Positions 33,480 to 41,489 of a stretch of DNA of 64,000 nt are shown here, piece after piece. The stretch lies in NCBI RefSeq assembly GCF_002197665.1, contig NZ_NBBJ01000002.1, forward strand, positions 62,001 to 126,000, given 5' to 3'. Numbering within the stretch: position 1 is the first letter of the stretch; each line of letters starts with the position of its first letter. The notes below the pieces were generated by a model, which did no database searches, was not told where the DNA came from, and was given only the letters and a program-made list of their open reading frames with translations. The position numbers and the translations under genes are program-made. Source of the stretch: Sphingomonas mucosissima. Lineage in GTDB: Bacteria > Pseudomonadota > Alphaproteobacteria > Sphingomonadales > Sphingomonadaceae.

Positions 33480-35747
33480 ATGAACCAAGCGGTCGCGAAC
33501 GACAGCGTCAAGCACATTGCCCTGATCGGCAACTTCCTGCCACGCAAATGCGGCCTGGCCACCTTTACGACCGACACCTACAATGCCTTGAAGACCCGCT
33601 ACCCTGATCTTGCCGTCGATGTTTATGCGATGGACGATCACCCCGGGCGCTATGATTATCCCGAGGCGGTGACCGGCACGATCCCGCAGGATGATCGCGC
33701 CGCTTATGTCGCCACCGCCAGAACCATCGAGGCATCGGGCGCGCAGGCGATCTGGCTGCAGCACGAATATGGCATCTTTGGTGGGGCCGCGGGCGAGCAT
33801 ATCCTGGCGCTGCTCGATCGTACCAACCTCCCGCTGATCGTCACCCTGCACACCGTTCTGGAAAAGCCGAGCGCGCAGGAACGGGCAGTGATGGAAGGCC
33901 TGCTTCGCCGGGCCGCGAAGATCATTGTGATGGCCGAGCGCGGGCGCGAGATCCTGACCCGCGTGCATGGTGTCAATCCGCGCCAGATCGTCACCATTCC
34001 GCACGGTGTTCCCGATCGCTTGTTCGCCGATCCGGACGTGTTGAAGCCGCGCTTCGGCTGGTCCGGGCGCAAGGTGATCCTCACCTTTGGCTTGCTTGCA
34101 CCCGGCAAGGGCATCGGAACGGTGATCGAGGCGATGCCCGATGTCGTGGAGCAGCATCCTGACGCGATGTACATCGTGCTCGGCGCCACGCACCCCAATC
34201 TTGTCGCGCATGAAGGCGAGAGATATCGCGATGGCCTAAAGGCGCTCGCGGGCACGCTGGGCGTCGAGAACAACGTCGCCTTTGTTGATTCGTTCGTCGA
34301 GCAAGACGAGCTGATCGACTATCTCCAGGCCGCGGACATTTACGTCACGCCGTATCTGAACCCCGCGCAGATCACGAGCGGCACGCTTTCCTATGCCGTT
34401 GGTGTCGGCAAGGCGGTGATCTCGACGCCTTATGTCCACGCGACCGAAATACTGGCGGATGGGCATGGCGTATTGGTTGATTTCCGCGACGCCGCGGCAT
34501 TCGCCCGCGAGATCAACAATCTTCTCGGCAGCGAGCGTAATCGTTCGCGTCTGTCAGCGCGTGCCTATGAGCGCGGACGGACGATGACATGGCCACGGGT
34601 GGCGGAGCGAGCGATGAACGAGATTGCCACCATGATCGACGGGCGCCCCCAGCGCATCGCCTCTTCAGGCCCGATCAAGCCGCACGCACCGGATCTCTCC
34701 GCGGTTGAGCGGATGAGCGATTCCACTGGCATGCTCCAGCACTCGATCTATTCGGTGCCGGACCGACGCCACGGCTATTGCATCGATGACAACGCCCGCG
34801 CGCTGATCCTGATGAGCGCGATGGATGATCTCGATGAGACCGTGCGTGACAAATGGACCACCGTTTACGCGTCCTTTGTTCAATATGCGTGGAACCCGGA
34901 GCAGCGCCGCTTCCGCAATTTCATGAACTTCGACCGGACGTGGTGCGAGGACGCAGGGTCGGAGGACTCAAACGGTCGCGCCTTGTGGGCGCTGGGCGTT
35001 ACGGCCCGTGACGCGCGTAGCCGCAAGCACCGCGACTGGGCGACCATGATGTTCGACATGACGGCAAGCCTCGCCTTCGAGCTTGGCAGCCCGCGGGCGC
35101 AATCCTTTGCGATGCTCGGCGCGGCCGCCATGCTCGAGGCGTCGCCCGGCCATCAGCTGGCACATTCGATCCTCACGCGCTTCCCCGAAGAGCATATGGC
35201 GCTGCTCGACGAGGCGCGCCGGCCGAATTGGGTGTGGTTCGAGATCGTGCTGGCCTATGACAATGCCCGTCTGCCGGAGGCGCTGATCCGCGCCGGCCAG
35301 GCGATCGGCCGCCGCGACGTGGTGGACGTCGGCCTCGAAACGCTTGCCTGGATCATCGAACAGCAGAAGAGCCCCGAGGGCCGGTTCCGCGCGGTCGGCA
35401 CCGAAAGTTTTGGTCGGCCCTATGCCGATCCGCTGCCGTTCGATCAGCAGCCGCTCGAAGCGCAAGCGACGGTCGAGGCCTGCTGCGCCGCTTACGCCGC
35501 TACCCGCGACGAGCGTTGGCGGGTGGAGGCAGAGCGTGCCTATGGCTGGTATTACGGCCAGAACGATCTCGATCTGCCGCTGGCCACTGTCCAGGACGGC
35601 GGCTGTTTCGATGGCTTGATGCCCACCGGCCTGAACCGGAATCAGGGCGCCGAGTCCATTCTGGCGCTGCAATTGTCGAATTGCGCGATTTCTAGGCTTT
35701 CAAAGGGCGCGCAGGGCGTGGCAGGAACAGGGCGCGCCGTGGCGTAA
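33480..35747 (+). CDS. GT4-family glycosyltransferase fused to a large helical C-terminal domain
   Basis: A 755-residue cytoplasmic protein. Residues 1-390 are a GT-B, GT4-like glycosyltransferase: GNFLPRKCGLATFT glycine loop, WLQHEYGIFGG, IPHGVPD, and LTFGLLAPGKGIGTVIEAMP in the donor domain. The donor loop reads NPAQITSGTLSYAVGVGK (294-311), so the first Glu of the usual EX7E is replaced. Residues 403-755 form a separate helical domain with repeats such as GYCIDDNARALILMSAMDD and NGRALWALGV, ending NRNQGAESILALQLS; it resembles (alpha/alpha) toroid glycan enzymes, but I cannot name it. The ATG follows AGAGG by three bases. A GH130 gene starts 53 bases after the stop. Confidence 0.82.
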   Translation: MNQAVANDSVKHIALIGNFLPRKCGLATFTTDTYNALKTRYPDLAVDVYAMDDHPGRYDYPEAVTGTIPQDDRAAYVATARTIEASGAQAIWLQHEYGIFGGAAGEHILALLDRTNLPLIVTLHTVLEKPSAQERAVMEGLLRRAAKIIVMAERGREILTRVHGVNPRQIVTIPHGVPDRLFADPDVLKPRFGWSGRKVILTFGLLAPGKGIGTVIEAMPDVVEQHPDAMYIVLGATHPNLVAHEGERYRDGLKALAGTLGVENNVAFVDSFVEQDELIDYLQAADIYVTPYLNPAQITSGTLSYAVGVGKAVISTPYVHATEILADGHGVLVDFRDAAAFAREINNLLGSERNRSRLSARAYERGRTMTWPRVAERAMNEIATMIDGRPQRIASSGPIKPHAPDLSAVERMSDSTGMLQHSIYSVPDRRHGYCIDDNARALILMSAMDDLDETVRDKWTTVYASFVQYAWNPEQRRFRNFMNFDRTWCEDAGSEDSNGRALWALGVTARDARSRKHRDWATMMFDMTASLAFELGSPRAQSFAMLGAAAMLEASPGHQLAHSILTRFPEEHMALLDEARRPNWVWFEIVLAYDNARLPEALIRAGQAIGRRDVVDVGLETLAWIIEQQKSPEGRFRAVGTESFGRPYADPLPFDQQPLEAQATVEACCAAYAATRDERWRVEAERAYGWYYGQNDLDLPLATVQDGGCFDGLMPTGLNRNQGAESILALQLSNCAISRLSKGAQGVAGTGRAVA

Positions 35748-35800
35748 GCCCCGCTTGCCTCGGCGCGCCGATTTCCGGAAGATCATACGAGGCCTTTTTC

Positions 35801-37084
35801 TTGGACCTGTTCAATCACCGGCTCCGGCTTCATGCCGATCCGTCCCGTGTCGTGGTGCGCCCCTTCCATATCGCCCAGTCGGCGATCAACGGACAGGGGC
35901 AAAGCCGTTCGCAGCGCATGATCGACGAAGTGCTCGCCATGACACCGCAACAGGCAAGCGACCAGCTTGCCACGGTGCTCAAGGACTTCGAGGCGCGCCA
36001 TTGGCAGACTCGTCGCGTGTTCATGACTCGCTACGCGGAGATCGCCGAGGTCCACGGCCTCGATACCCCGTCGATCGATGACGAGAAGCGGCAGTTGATC
36101 GGCGCCTACTTCTGTCACGAATATAGCTATGCCGCCGCTGCGCTGATGAACCCGAGCGCCGTGCCGCATCCCGACCAATCCGGCATGCCGGAGGGCGCGC
36201 AACGCATTCTGATGAGCCTCCGCGCGGTGGGGGAGGGCCATATCTCCTCCGTCGCTTTCCGCGAAGGCATCATCACCGACGATGACGAGCTGACGCTGGC
36301 GCCCGAACCCCCCTTTGCGACTGCGGCGGACGCGCACGGCATCGACGGTAAGGAAACGCCGCGTGGGCCGGTCACCGTACACCGTCACCGCGACTCCACC
36401 TTGTCGGGCACGGTCATCTTCCCGATCACCGAAGCCCAGTCGAAGGGGCTTGAAGACCTGCGCCTCGTTCACTTCATGCACGACGATGGGTCTGTGGAGT
36501 GGCTCGGGACCTATACCGCGTATAACGGCGCCAGCATTCAATCAGAGCTGTTGCGCACCCGGGACTTCCGCGCCTTCGACCTGGTGCCGATGACCGGCTC
36601 TGCCGCCCGCAACAAGGGCATCGCCCTGTTTCCGCGCACGGTGAACGGCGAATATCTCTCCATCGGCCGGCAGGACGGCGAGAACCTTTACCTGCTGCGC
36701 TCGGATCGGCTTGACCACTGGGACGATGGCGAACTGATCCTGACGCCGATCTTCCCATGGGAGTTGGTTCAGATCGGCAATTGCGGCCCGCCGATCGAAG
36801 TGGACGAGGGCTGGCTGCTGCTGACGCACGGCGTCGGCCCGATGCGCAAATATTCGATCGGCGCGGCGCTGCTCGACAAGAATGATCCGTCAAAGGTTCT
36901 TGGCCGCACGCGTGAACCGATCCTCGCTGCGGCGGATCAGGACCGGGAAGGCTATGTTCCGAACGTGGTCTATACCTGCGGCGCGATGCGGCAGGGTGAC
37001 AAGCTGTTCATGCCCTATGGCATCGCCGATAGCTCGGTCGGGTTCGCGTTCGTGGAGATCAGCAAGCTGCTGGCGCTGATGTGA
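35801..37084 (+). CDS. GH130-family glycosidase/phosphorylase, copy 2
   Basis: A 427-residue beta-propeller protein parallel to the copy at 8.2 kb: RLHADPSRVVVRPF near the start, SLRAVGEGHISSVAFR, GNCGPPIEVDEGWLLLTHGVG and YVPNVVYTCGAMRQG. The likely start is TTG 35801, because homology to copy 1 begins within ten residues of it; the next ATG (35831) would remove the PSRVVVRPF strand. It has no signal peptide. Family knowledge points to beta-mannoside phosphorolysis giving mannose-1-phosphate, or hydrolysis. Directly downstream of the GT4 fusion, so the two probably share a glycan. Confidence 0.87.
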   Translation: MDLFNHRLRLHADPSRVVVRPFHIAQSAINGQGQSRSQRMIDEVLAMTPQQASDQLATVLKDFEARHWQTRRVFMTRYAEIAEVHGLDTPSIDDEKRQLIGAYFCHEYSYAAAALMNPSAVPHPDQSGMPEGAQRILMSLRAVGEGHISSVAFREGIITDDDELTLAPEPPFATAADAHGIDGKETPRGPVTVHRHRDSTLSGTVIFPITEAQSKGLEDLRLVHFMHDDGSVEWLGTYTAYNGASIQSELLRTRDFRAFDLVPMTGSAARNKGIALFPRTVNGEYLSIGRQDGENLYLLRSDRLDHWDDGELILTPIFPWELVQIGNCGPPIEVDEGWLLLTHGVGPMRKYSIGAALLDKNDPSKVLGRTREPILAAADQDREGYVPNVVYTCGAMRQGDKLFMPYGIADSSVGFAFVEISKLLALM

Positions 37085-37393
37085 CCGTGCGGGCGCGTGC
37101 CTAGCTAGGGCCACCGCCCCGAACTCTCGCCGACGATCGTCACCGATGAGGCACAGTGACAAGCGAGGCGGGGAGGCCGCCGCCATATGCATGAGGCGCC
37201 GCGCAGTCGGTCACGGCTAGCCGGAGCGGTGGCGCATCGATCGGCCTTGTGCCTCGCCGCGCGTGCGAACCCGTGCGGGCGGCGCATGGTTGCCGTGGCG
37301 AAATCCGCTACTATCTAGTGATAGGTGCTGATCCCCGGGGGACGGCACCCGATCAAAAATCGCTTAAGCCATTGAAATATTGTGCAGCTCGGT
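37085..37393. other. Non-coding stretch upstream of the PspC gene
   Basis: No credible ORF. Visible elements are an inverted repeat at 37311-37324 and an AT-rich patch (37352-37382, including TTGAAATATTG) just before the sigma-54 promoter, a common place for IHF binding. The rest shows no structure I can support. Confidence 0.5.
37311..37324. promoter_or_regulatory. Short inverted repeat, possible enhancer site
   Basis: CTATC-TAGT-GATAG, five-base arms, centred about 80 bases upstream of the -24 element of the sigma-54 promoter at 37394. This is a normal distance for an enhancer-binding activator. The repeat is short, so chance is possible. Confidence 0.3.
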
Positions 37394-37410
37394 TTGGCAC
37401 GGAAGCTGCA
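37394..37410 (+). promoter_or_regulatory. Sigma-54 (-24/-12) promoter upstream of PspC gene
   Basis: TTGGCACG-GAAG-CTGCA matches the sigma-54 consensus TTGGCACG-N4-TTGCA at all but one base, with the invariant GG (37396-37397) and GC (37408-37409) exactly ten bases apart. The predicted start of transcription is near 37421, 40 bases before the PspC ATG. Confidence 0.7.
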
Positions 37411-37460
37411 AAACGTTTGTCATTCGAACGGCCCGCTGCCGTTGTTGACCGGAGCTAATC

Positions 37461-37763
37461 ATGACCAATGTAAAGCCGCGCTCTTCGTCGAAGGACAATC
37501 TTCTCGGTATTTGCCACGCCGTGGGCGAGGATTTCGGATTCAACCCGCTGTGGCTGCGCCTCGCGCTCGGTGCCGCCTTTGTTGTTCAACCCGTTGGTGT
37601 TGTGATCGGCTATCTGGCGCTCGGGATTGTCGTTCTGGTTTCACGGCTCGCCTTCCCCGGCAACCGTGCCACGCCGACTGTCTCTATCGCGCGCCAGCCT
37701 GAGGGATCTGCGGCCAATGTCGCCAATGAGCCCGAACAGCAGGTGCTCGCACAGGCGGCCTAA
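37461..37763 (+). CDS. pspC: PspC-domain membrane protein
   Basis: A 100-residue protein with a PspC domain in the first 65 residues: KDNLLGICHAVGEDFGFNPLWLRLALGAAF, a family-typical start, then a hydrophobic region (about 32-62) with one or two membrane segments. The tail is polar. In enterobacteria PspC activates the phage-shock response by binding PspA under membrane stress. Here no pspA, pspB or pspF is nearby. The sigma-54 promoter upstream fits psp biology, since PspF is a sigma-54 activator. Confidence 0.9.
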   Translation: MTNVKPRSSSKDNLLGICHAVGEDFGFNPLWLRLALGAAFVVQPVGVVIGYLALGIVVLVSRLAFPGNRATPTVSIARQPEGSAANVANEPEQQVLAQAA

Positions 37764-37777
37764 CCCCGAAACAATGC

Positions 37778-37832
37778 GCCCGGCGCCTTTGTTGAGAAAG
37801 CGCCGGGCAGGTAGCCTGTGAAGTCACAGGCT
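37778..37832. terminator. Two tandem strong hairpins after pspC
   Basis: First: GCCCGGCGC (37778-37786) with GCGCCGGGC (37800-37808), extended by CTTT/AAAG. Second: AGCCTGTGA-AG-TCACAGGCT (37813-37832), perfect nine-base arms. Neither has a T-run. The first is likely the pspC terminator; the second could equally be a protein-binding palindrome upstream of hom. Confidence 0.5.
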
Positions 37833-37997
37833 TGGGTCGCGCCTGATGGTTGGCAGGTTTGATCGGGCGTGCCCATCCCCCGAAAGGGGGAGAGGCGAAA
37901 ACTGGAACCTGTTTGGACCTGATCGTCGCGGTTTCATCCGTGTGTCGACAGCGCCGCGCCGAGCGCTTACTCGCTCCCTGGTGATCAGGGGGTGACG

Positions 37998-39284
37998 ATG
38001 ACGACAGCATTGCGGGTGGCACTGGCGGGGCTCGGAACGGTCGGTGGGGGCGTGATCCGCGTGCTGGAGGCGAACCGCGAGCTGATCACGCGGCGCGCTG
38101 GTCGGCCGATCGACATCGTCGCGGTTTCTGCGCGTGATCGCTCCAAGGATCGCGGTGTCGACATCAGCGGCTTTCAGTGGGTGGACGACACCAGCGCCTT
38201 GGCGCGCTGCGACGCCGACGTGGTGGTCGAGCTCGTCGGCGGCGCGGATGGTCCAGCGCTGGCGCTCGCCCGCGCGACGCTTGCGGCTGGCAAGGGTTTC
38301 GTCACCGCCAACAAGGCCATGCTCGCGCACCATGGCCTGGAGCTGGCCGAGGCAGCCGAAACCGCCAAGGTGCCGCTGAAGTTCGAGGCAGCGGTTGCCG
38401 GCGGCATCCCCGTGATCAAGGGCCTGCGTGAAGGCGCTGCCGCCAACGCGATCGGGCGGGTCTACGGCATCCTCAACGGCACCTGCAATTTCATCCTGAG
38501 CAAGATGGAGAGCGAGGGCCGCGACTTCGTCGACGTCCTCGCCGAGGCGCAGGCGCTCGGTTATGCCGAAGCGGATCCGTCCTTCGATATCGACGGCGTC
38601 GACGCCGCGCACAAGCTGTCGATCCTCTCTTCCGTCGCCTTCGGCACTCGCCCGGCGTTCGGCGGCGTGGCGATCAGCGGGATCCGCCACGTGATCGCGG
38701 CGGACATCGCGGAGGCGGCAGCGCTCGGCTATCGCGTGCGGCTGGTCGGTGTGGCCGAGGCTGGCGCAAACGGCCTGTTCCAGCGCGTTCACGCGCATCT
38801 TGTGCCGGCCGATCACCCGCTGGCGCATGTCACCGGCTCCACCAACGCTGTGGTGGCAGAGGGGAATTACGTCGGACGCCTGCTCTTCCAGGGCGCCGGC
38901 GCCGGCGACGGGCCGACCGCCAGCGCTGTCGTTGCCGACCTCATTGATATCGCCCGCGGCGAATATGGTCCGGCTTATGCCATGCCGGTGGCCGCGCTGG
39001 CCGAGGCGTCCGCGGCGCCGGCCGGTGATCGCCGCGGGCGCGCCTATCTGCGCTTCACCGTGGCCGATCGCGTCGGCGTGCTGGCAGAGATCGCGGCCGC
39101 GATGCGCGATGCAGGCGTGTCGATCGAAAGCCTGATCCAGCGCGCCGCACCGGAAGATGGCACCGCGCTCGTCGTCATCGTCACGCACGAGGCGCCCGAG
39201 TCGCATATCGGAGCCGCGCTGGAGCGCTTGCGCGGCTCACAGAGCCTCGCGGGCGAGCCGCTCTGGATGCACATTCTGGACTGA
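37998..39284 (+). CDS. hom: Homoserine dehydrogenase (with ACT domain)
   Basis: Reduces aspartate semialdehyde to homoserine for Thr and Met synthesis. It has 428 residues from ATG 37998, five bases after CAGGGGG; a GTG six bases upstream is less likely. The NAD(P)-binding GLGTVGGGV is at about 10-18. The catalytic region has GTCNFILSKM and GYAEADPSFDIDGVDAAHK, and the C-terminal 80 residues form an ACT domain (LRFTVADRVGVLAEIAAAM), the likely threonine-feedback site. It stands alone, flanked by hairpins. Confidence 0.96.
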   Translation: MTTALRVALAGLGTVGGGVIRVLEANRELITRRAGRPIDIVAVSARDRSKDRGVDISGFQWVDDTSALARCDADVVVELVGGADGPALALARATLAAGKGFVTANKAMLAHHGLELAEAAETAKVPLKFEAAVAGGIPVIKGLREGAAANAIGRVYGILNGTCNFILSKMESEGRDFVDVLAEAQALGYAEADPSFDIDGVDAAHKLSILSSVAFGTRPAFGGVAISGIRHVIAADIAEAAALGYRVRLVGVAEAGANGLFQRVHAHLVPADHPLAHVTGSTNAVVAEGNYVGRLLFQGAGAGDGPTASAVVADLIDIARGEYGPAYAMPVAALAEASAAPAGDRRGRAYLRFTVADRVGVLAEIAAAMRDAGVSIESLIQRAAPEDGTALVVIVTHEAPESHIGAALERLRGSQSLAGEPLWMHILD

Positions 39285-39298
39285 TCGCTTCGGTGCTT

Positions 39299-39316
39299 GG
39301 CCGCTTCCCCGCGGCC
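39299..39316 (+). terminator. Hairpin after hom
   Basis: GGCCGC (39299-39304) and GCGGCC (39311-39316) pair exactly around TTCCCC, 15 bases after the hom stop. No T-run follows. Confidence 0.45.
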
Positions 39317-39368
39317 CGCTTGGTACGTCGGGGCTGGCCTCCGCTGTTATTTGCTGTATTAAAGCAGC

Positions 39369-39725
39369 ATGACAGCGCTGAGCAACGAAGACAGCCCGGT
39401 CTACATTAGGCTTCGCGGAACAATCGCGGCCGGAATCCTGCGTGGCGATTTCCGGGCGGGCGATCAGTTGCCGTCGGTCCGCGCGCTTGCGGCAGAGCAT
39501 GGCGCCAACCCGCTCACGGTGGCAAAGGCCTATCAGTCGTTTCAGGACGAAGGCTATGTCGAGGTGCGGCGGGGGGTCGGCATGTTCGTGCTGGCCGGCG
39601 CCGCCGAGCGCCTTCGTATCGCCGAGCGCGACGCCTTCGTCAGCCATCAATGGCCGCGCATCCGCGCCTATATCGATCTTCTTGGGCTCGACACAGCAGC
39701 GTTGCTGGATCGCGAGTCAGCGTAA
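39369..39725 (+). CDS. GntR-family transcriptional regulator, YtrA subfamily
   Basis: A 118-residue protein with an N-terminal winged-helix GntR domain (PVYIRLRGTIAAGILRGDF, GDQLPSVRALAAEHGANPLTVAKAY) and only a short helical C-terminal part, the hallmark of the YtrA/YhcF type. YtrA regulators usually control neighbouring ABC transporters. Here the only co-directed neighbour is an unknown gene 45 bases downstream. No ribosome site precedes the ATG; TATTAA at 39357-39362 would place a start of transcription at or near the ATG itself. Confidence 0.9.
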   Translation: MTALSNEDSPVYIRLRGTIAAGILRGDFRAGDQLPSVRALAAEHGANPLTVAKAYQSFQDEGYVEVRRGVGMFVLAGAAERLRIAERDAFVSHQWPRIRAYIDLLGLDTAALLDRESA

Positions 39726-39770
39726 AGCTTGCTCGCCGCTGCCCCCGCAGGCTTGAGCAAGGATCCTCCG

Positions 39771-40214
39771 GTGAACCTCACCTTTGTGCTACACAGCGGC
39801 AAGTTCGACGACCTCACCATTGCGCGCGCCGATGGCACCAGCGAGATGATCCAATGCCCGAAGCAAGGCATTATCCCGCACGACATGGTTCATTATGCGG
39901 TTGAAAGCGTGCTTGCCGGGCGGGGATTCCTGTCGTTGGTATCGGAAGGGCAATCCGCAACCTATGGGACTGGCGGCGCGGGAGAAGAGGAATCGATCGA
40001 GCGGCTGGTGGAAACATGTCAGGCGGAAATGTGGGGCGGTCGCGTCACCGCGTCCGATTTCATCGCCACCTATGAACACGCTTGCGCCGCGCGCGGGCAT
40101 GAGACTCTCCCCGTGTTGCCATCCGATGTTGCGGCGATCCGTGCCCGGCTGGACGCGCTGTCGCAGCAATGGGCTGATGTGGCGATCAACGGGGCGCTGA
40201 CGCTCAGGCTCTGA
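39771..40214 (+). CDS. Conserved-looking protein of unknown function downstream of the YtrA-type regulator
   Basis: Encodes 147 residues from GTG 39771, seven bases after AAGGA. A TTG 42 bases upstream keeps the frame but lacks a ribosome site. It is soluble, acidic, without signal peptide or membrane segment. It starts with a beta-rich part (NLTFVLHSGKFDDLTIARADG) and ends in helices (RARLDALSQQWADVAINGAL). I do not recognise a family. Same-strand position 45 bases after the regulator suggests co-transcription, so it may be the regulator's target or partner. Confidence 0.7.
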   Translation: MNLTFVLHSGKFDDLTIARADGTSEMIQCPKQGIIPHDMVHYAVESVLAGRGFLSLVSEGQSATYGTGGAGEEESIERLVETCQAEMWGGRVTASDFIATYEHACAARGHETLPVLPSDVAAIRARLDALSQQWADVAINGALTLRL

Positions 40215-40244
40215 CGACGCCGTCCAGCTTCTCGGATCGCGGCC

Positions 40245-41297
40245 CTACGAGCCGGCGCTCTTCATTGCGTCCAGCAGCGCTTTAACTTCCTGGCTGCGCC
40301 CGCGTGGCAATACGAGCACGTCCTTGCCCGAAGCCACCACGATCAGGTCACTCACGCCCACCATGGCAATGCGGACCCCATCGCTGCGCGCCAGGCAATT
40401 GTTGGTGTCAAGTGCAATCACCTCGCCGCGGATCGCATTGCCCGCTGAGTCGGAGACGCTGATGGCATGAAGGGCATCCCAGCTGCCGACATCGTTCCAT
40501 CCCATGGCAACGGGCACCACCGCCACCTTGTCCGATTTCTCCATCACCGCATAATCGACCGACTGGTTCGGTGCTTCGGAAAAGGCGAGGGTGGAGGGCC
40601 GGATATGCGTGCCCATGCGTTCGCCCTCGGCGATCGAACGGCGAACTGCGTCCAGCATTGCGGGCTCGTGCTGCGCCAGTGCGCGGAGGAACGCGTCGGC
40701 GCGGAACAGGAAGATGCCGCCGTTCCATGCGTGGTCGCCGCTGGCCAGCATCGCCTCGGCCACCGCGCGTGGGGGCTTTTCCACAAACCGATCGACGCGG
40801 TGCACGCCCGGCTCGATCGCCTCACCCACCTTGATATAGCCATAGCCGGTCTCAGGGGCGTCCGGCGTTATGCCAAACGTCACCAGCCATCCCTGTTCCA
40901 CCATCGGCAAGGCCGTGTGCACCGCCGCACGAAACGCGTCCACGTCTTCGATCACGTGATCCGACGGCATGACCAGTAGCGGCGCATCCTGCTCCAGCGC
41001 GCACAGTGCGGCGAGCGCAATCGCCGGCGCCGTATTCCGCCCGATCGGCTCCAGGATCAGCGCCTGCGGGCGACAGCCGATCGCGGCCAGCTGTTCCTCG
41101 ATCATGTCGGCGTGCCGCGCATTCGCCACCACGATCGGCGCGTCGAACCGATCGCCTGCTGCGCGCGCCGCCGTCAGTTGAAGCATCGTCTGCTCGGCGG
41201 TCAGCGCCAGCATCTGCTTGGGTCGCTCGGGCGTCGACATGGGCCATAGCCGTGTGCCTGATCCGCCGGACAGGATCACGGGGACGATCGACGTCAT
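40245..41297 (-). CDS. manC: Mannose-1-phosphate guanylyltransferase
   Basis: Makes GDP-mannose from mannose-1-P and GTP. The 350-residue protein carries only the nucleotidyltransferase part: the signature ILSGGSGTRLWPMSTPERPKQML at the N-terminus, then LVMPSDHVI, GYGYIKVG, FVEKP and WNDVGSWDAL. It lacks the C-terminal isomerase domain of bifunctional ManC/AlgA. AAGGAG precedes the ATG. It is divergent from the epsB-prs operon, separated by 192 bases, so GDP-mannose is probably used for the exopolysaccharide, the GT4/GH130 glycan, or both. Confidence 0.95.
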   Translation of the reverse strand: MTSIVPVILSGGSGTRLWPMSTPERPKQMLALTAEQTMLQLTAARAAGDRFDAPIVVANARHADMIEEQLAAIGCRPQALILEPIGRNTAPAIALAALCALEQDAPLLVMPSDHVIEDVDAFRAAVHTALPMVEQGWLVTFGITPDAPETGYGYIKVGEAIEPGVHRVDRFVEKPPRAVAEAMLASGDHAWNGGIFLFRADAFLRALAQHEPAMLDAVRRSIAEGERMGTHIRPSTLAFSEAPNQSVDYAVMEKSDKVAVVPVAMGWNDVGSWDALHAISVSDSAGNAIRGEVIALDTNNCLARSDGVRIAMVGVSDLIVVASGKDVLVLPRGRSQEVKALLDAMKSAGS

Positions 41298-41414
41298 GCG
41301 CGAAAGCTCCTTGAGGTAATGTGCACCGCCCGCATAGGGTGCGGCCCGCGTCTAGGAAAGTGGAAGATGCCCCGTCGCTGAATGCACTGCAAAAGCGTTT
41401 GATCCAACGGCTCG

Positions 41415-41443
41415 TTCAAACTTTCTTTGCCAATTCCTGTAAC
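41415..41443 (+). promoter_or_regulatory. Possible sigma-70-type promoter for the epsB-prs operon
   Basis: TTCAAA (41415-41420), 17-base spacer, TGTAAC (41438-41443), each matching four of six consensus bases, 47 bases before the epsB ATG. No sigma-54 promoter was found in this gap. Confidence 0.3.
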
Positions 41444-41489
41444 AGCGCTCGTGTCGGTTTCCCTTACACCATAGGGACGAGCGCGGGCG

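Noticed and set aside
37146..37220. A 24-codon ORF in the gap upstream of pspC
   Set aside because: No ribosome site, Arg-rich featureless product, and it lies upstream of a clear sigma-54 promoter that serves pspC.
37997..38000. SAM-II riboswitch before hom
   Set aside because: Hairpins are present in 37778-37887 but I could not find the conserved pseudoknot core of SAM-II.
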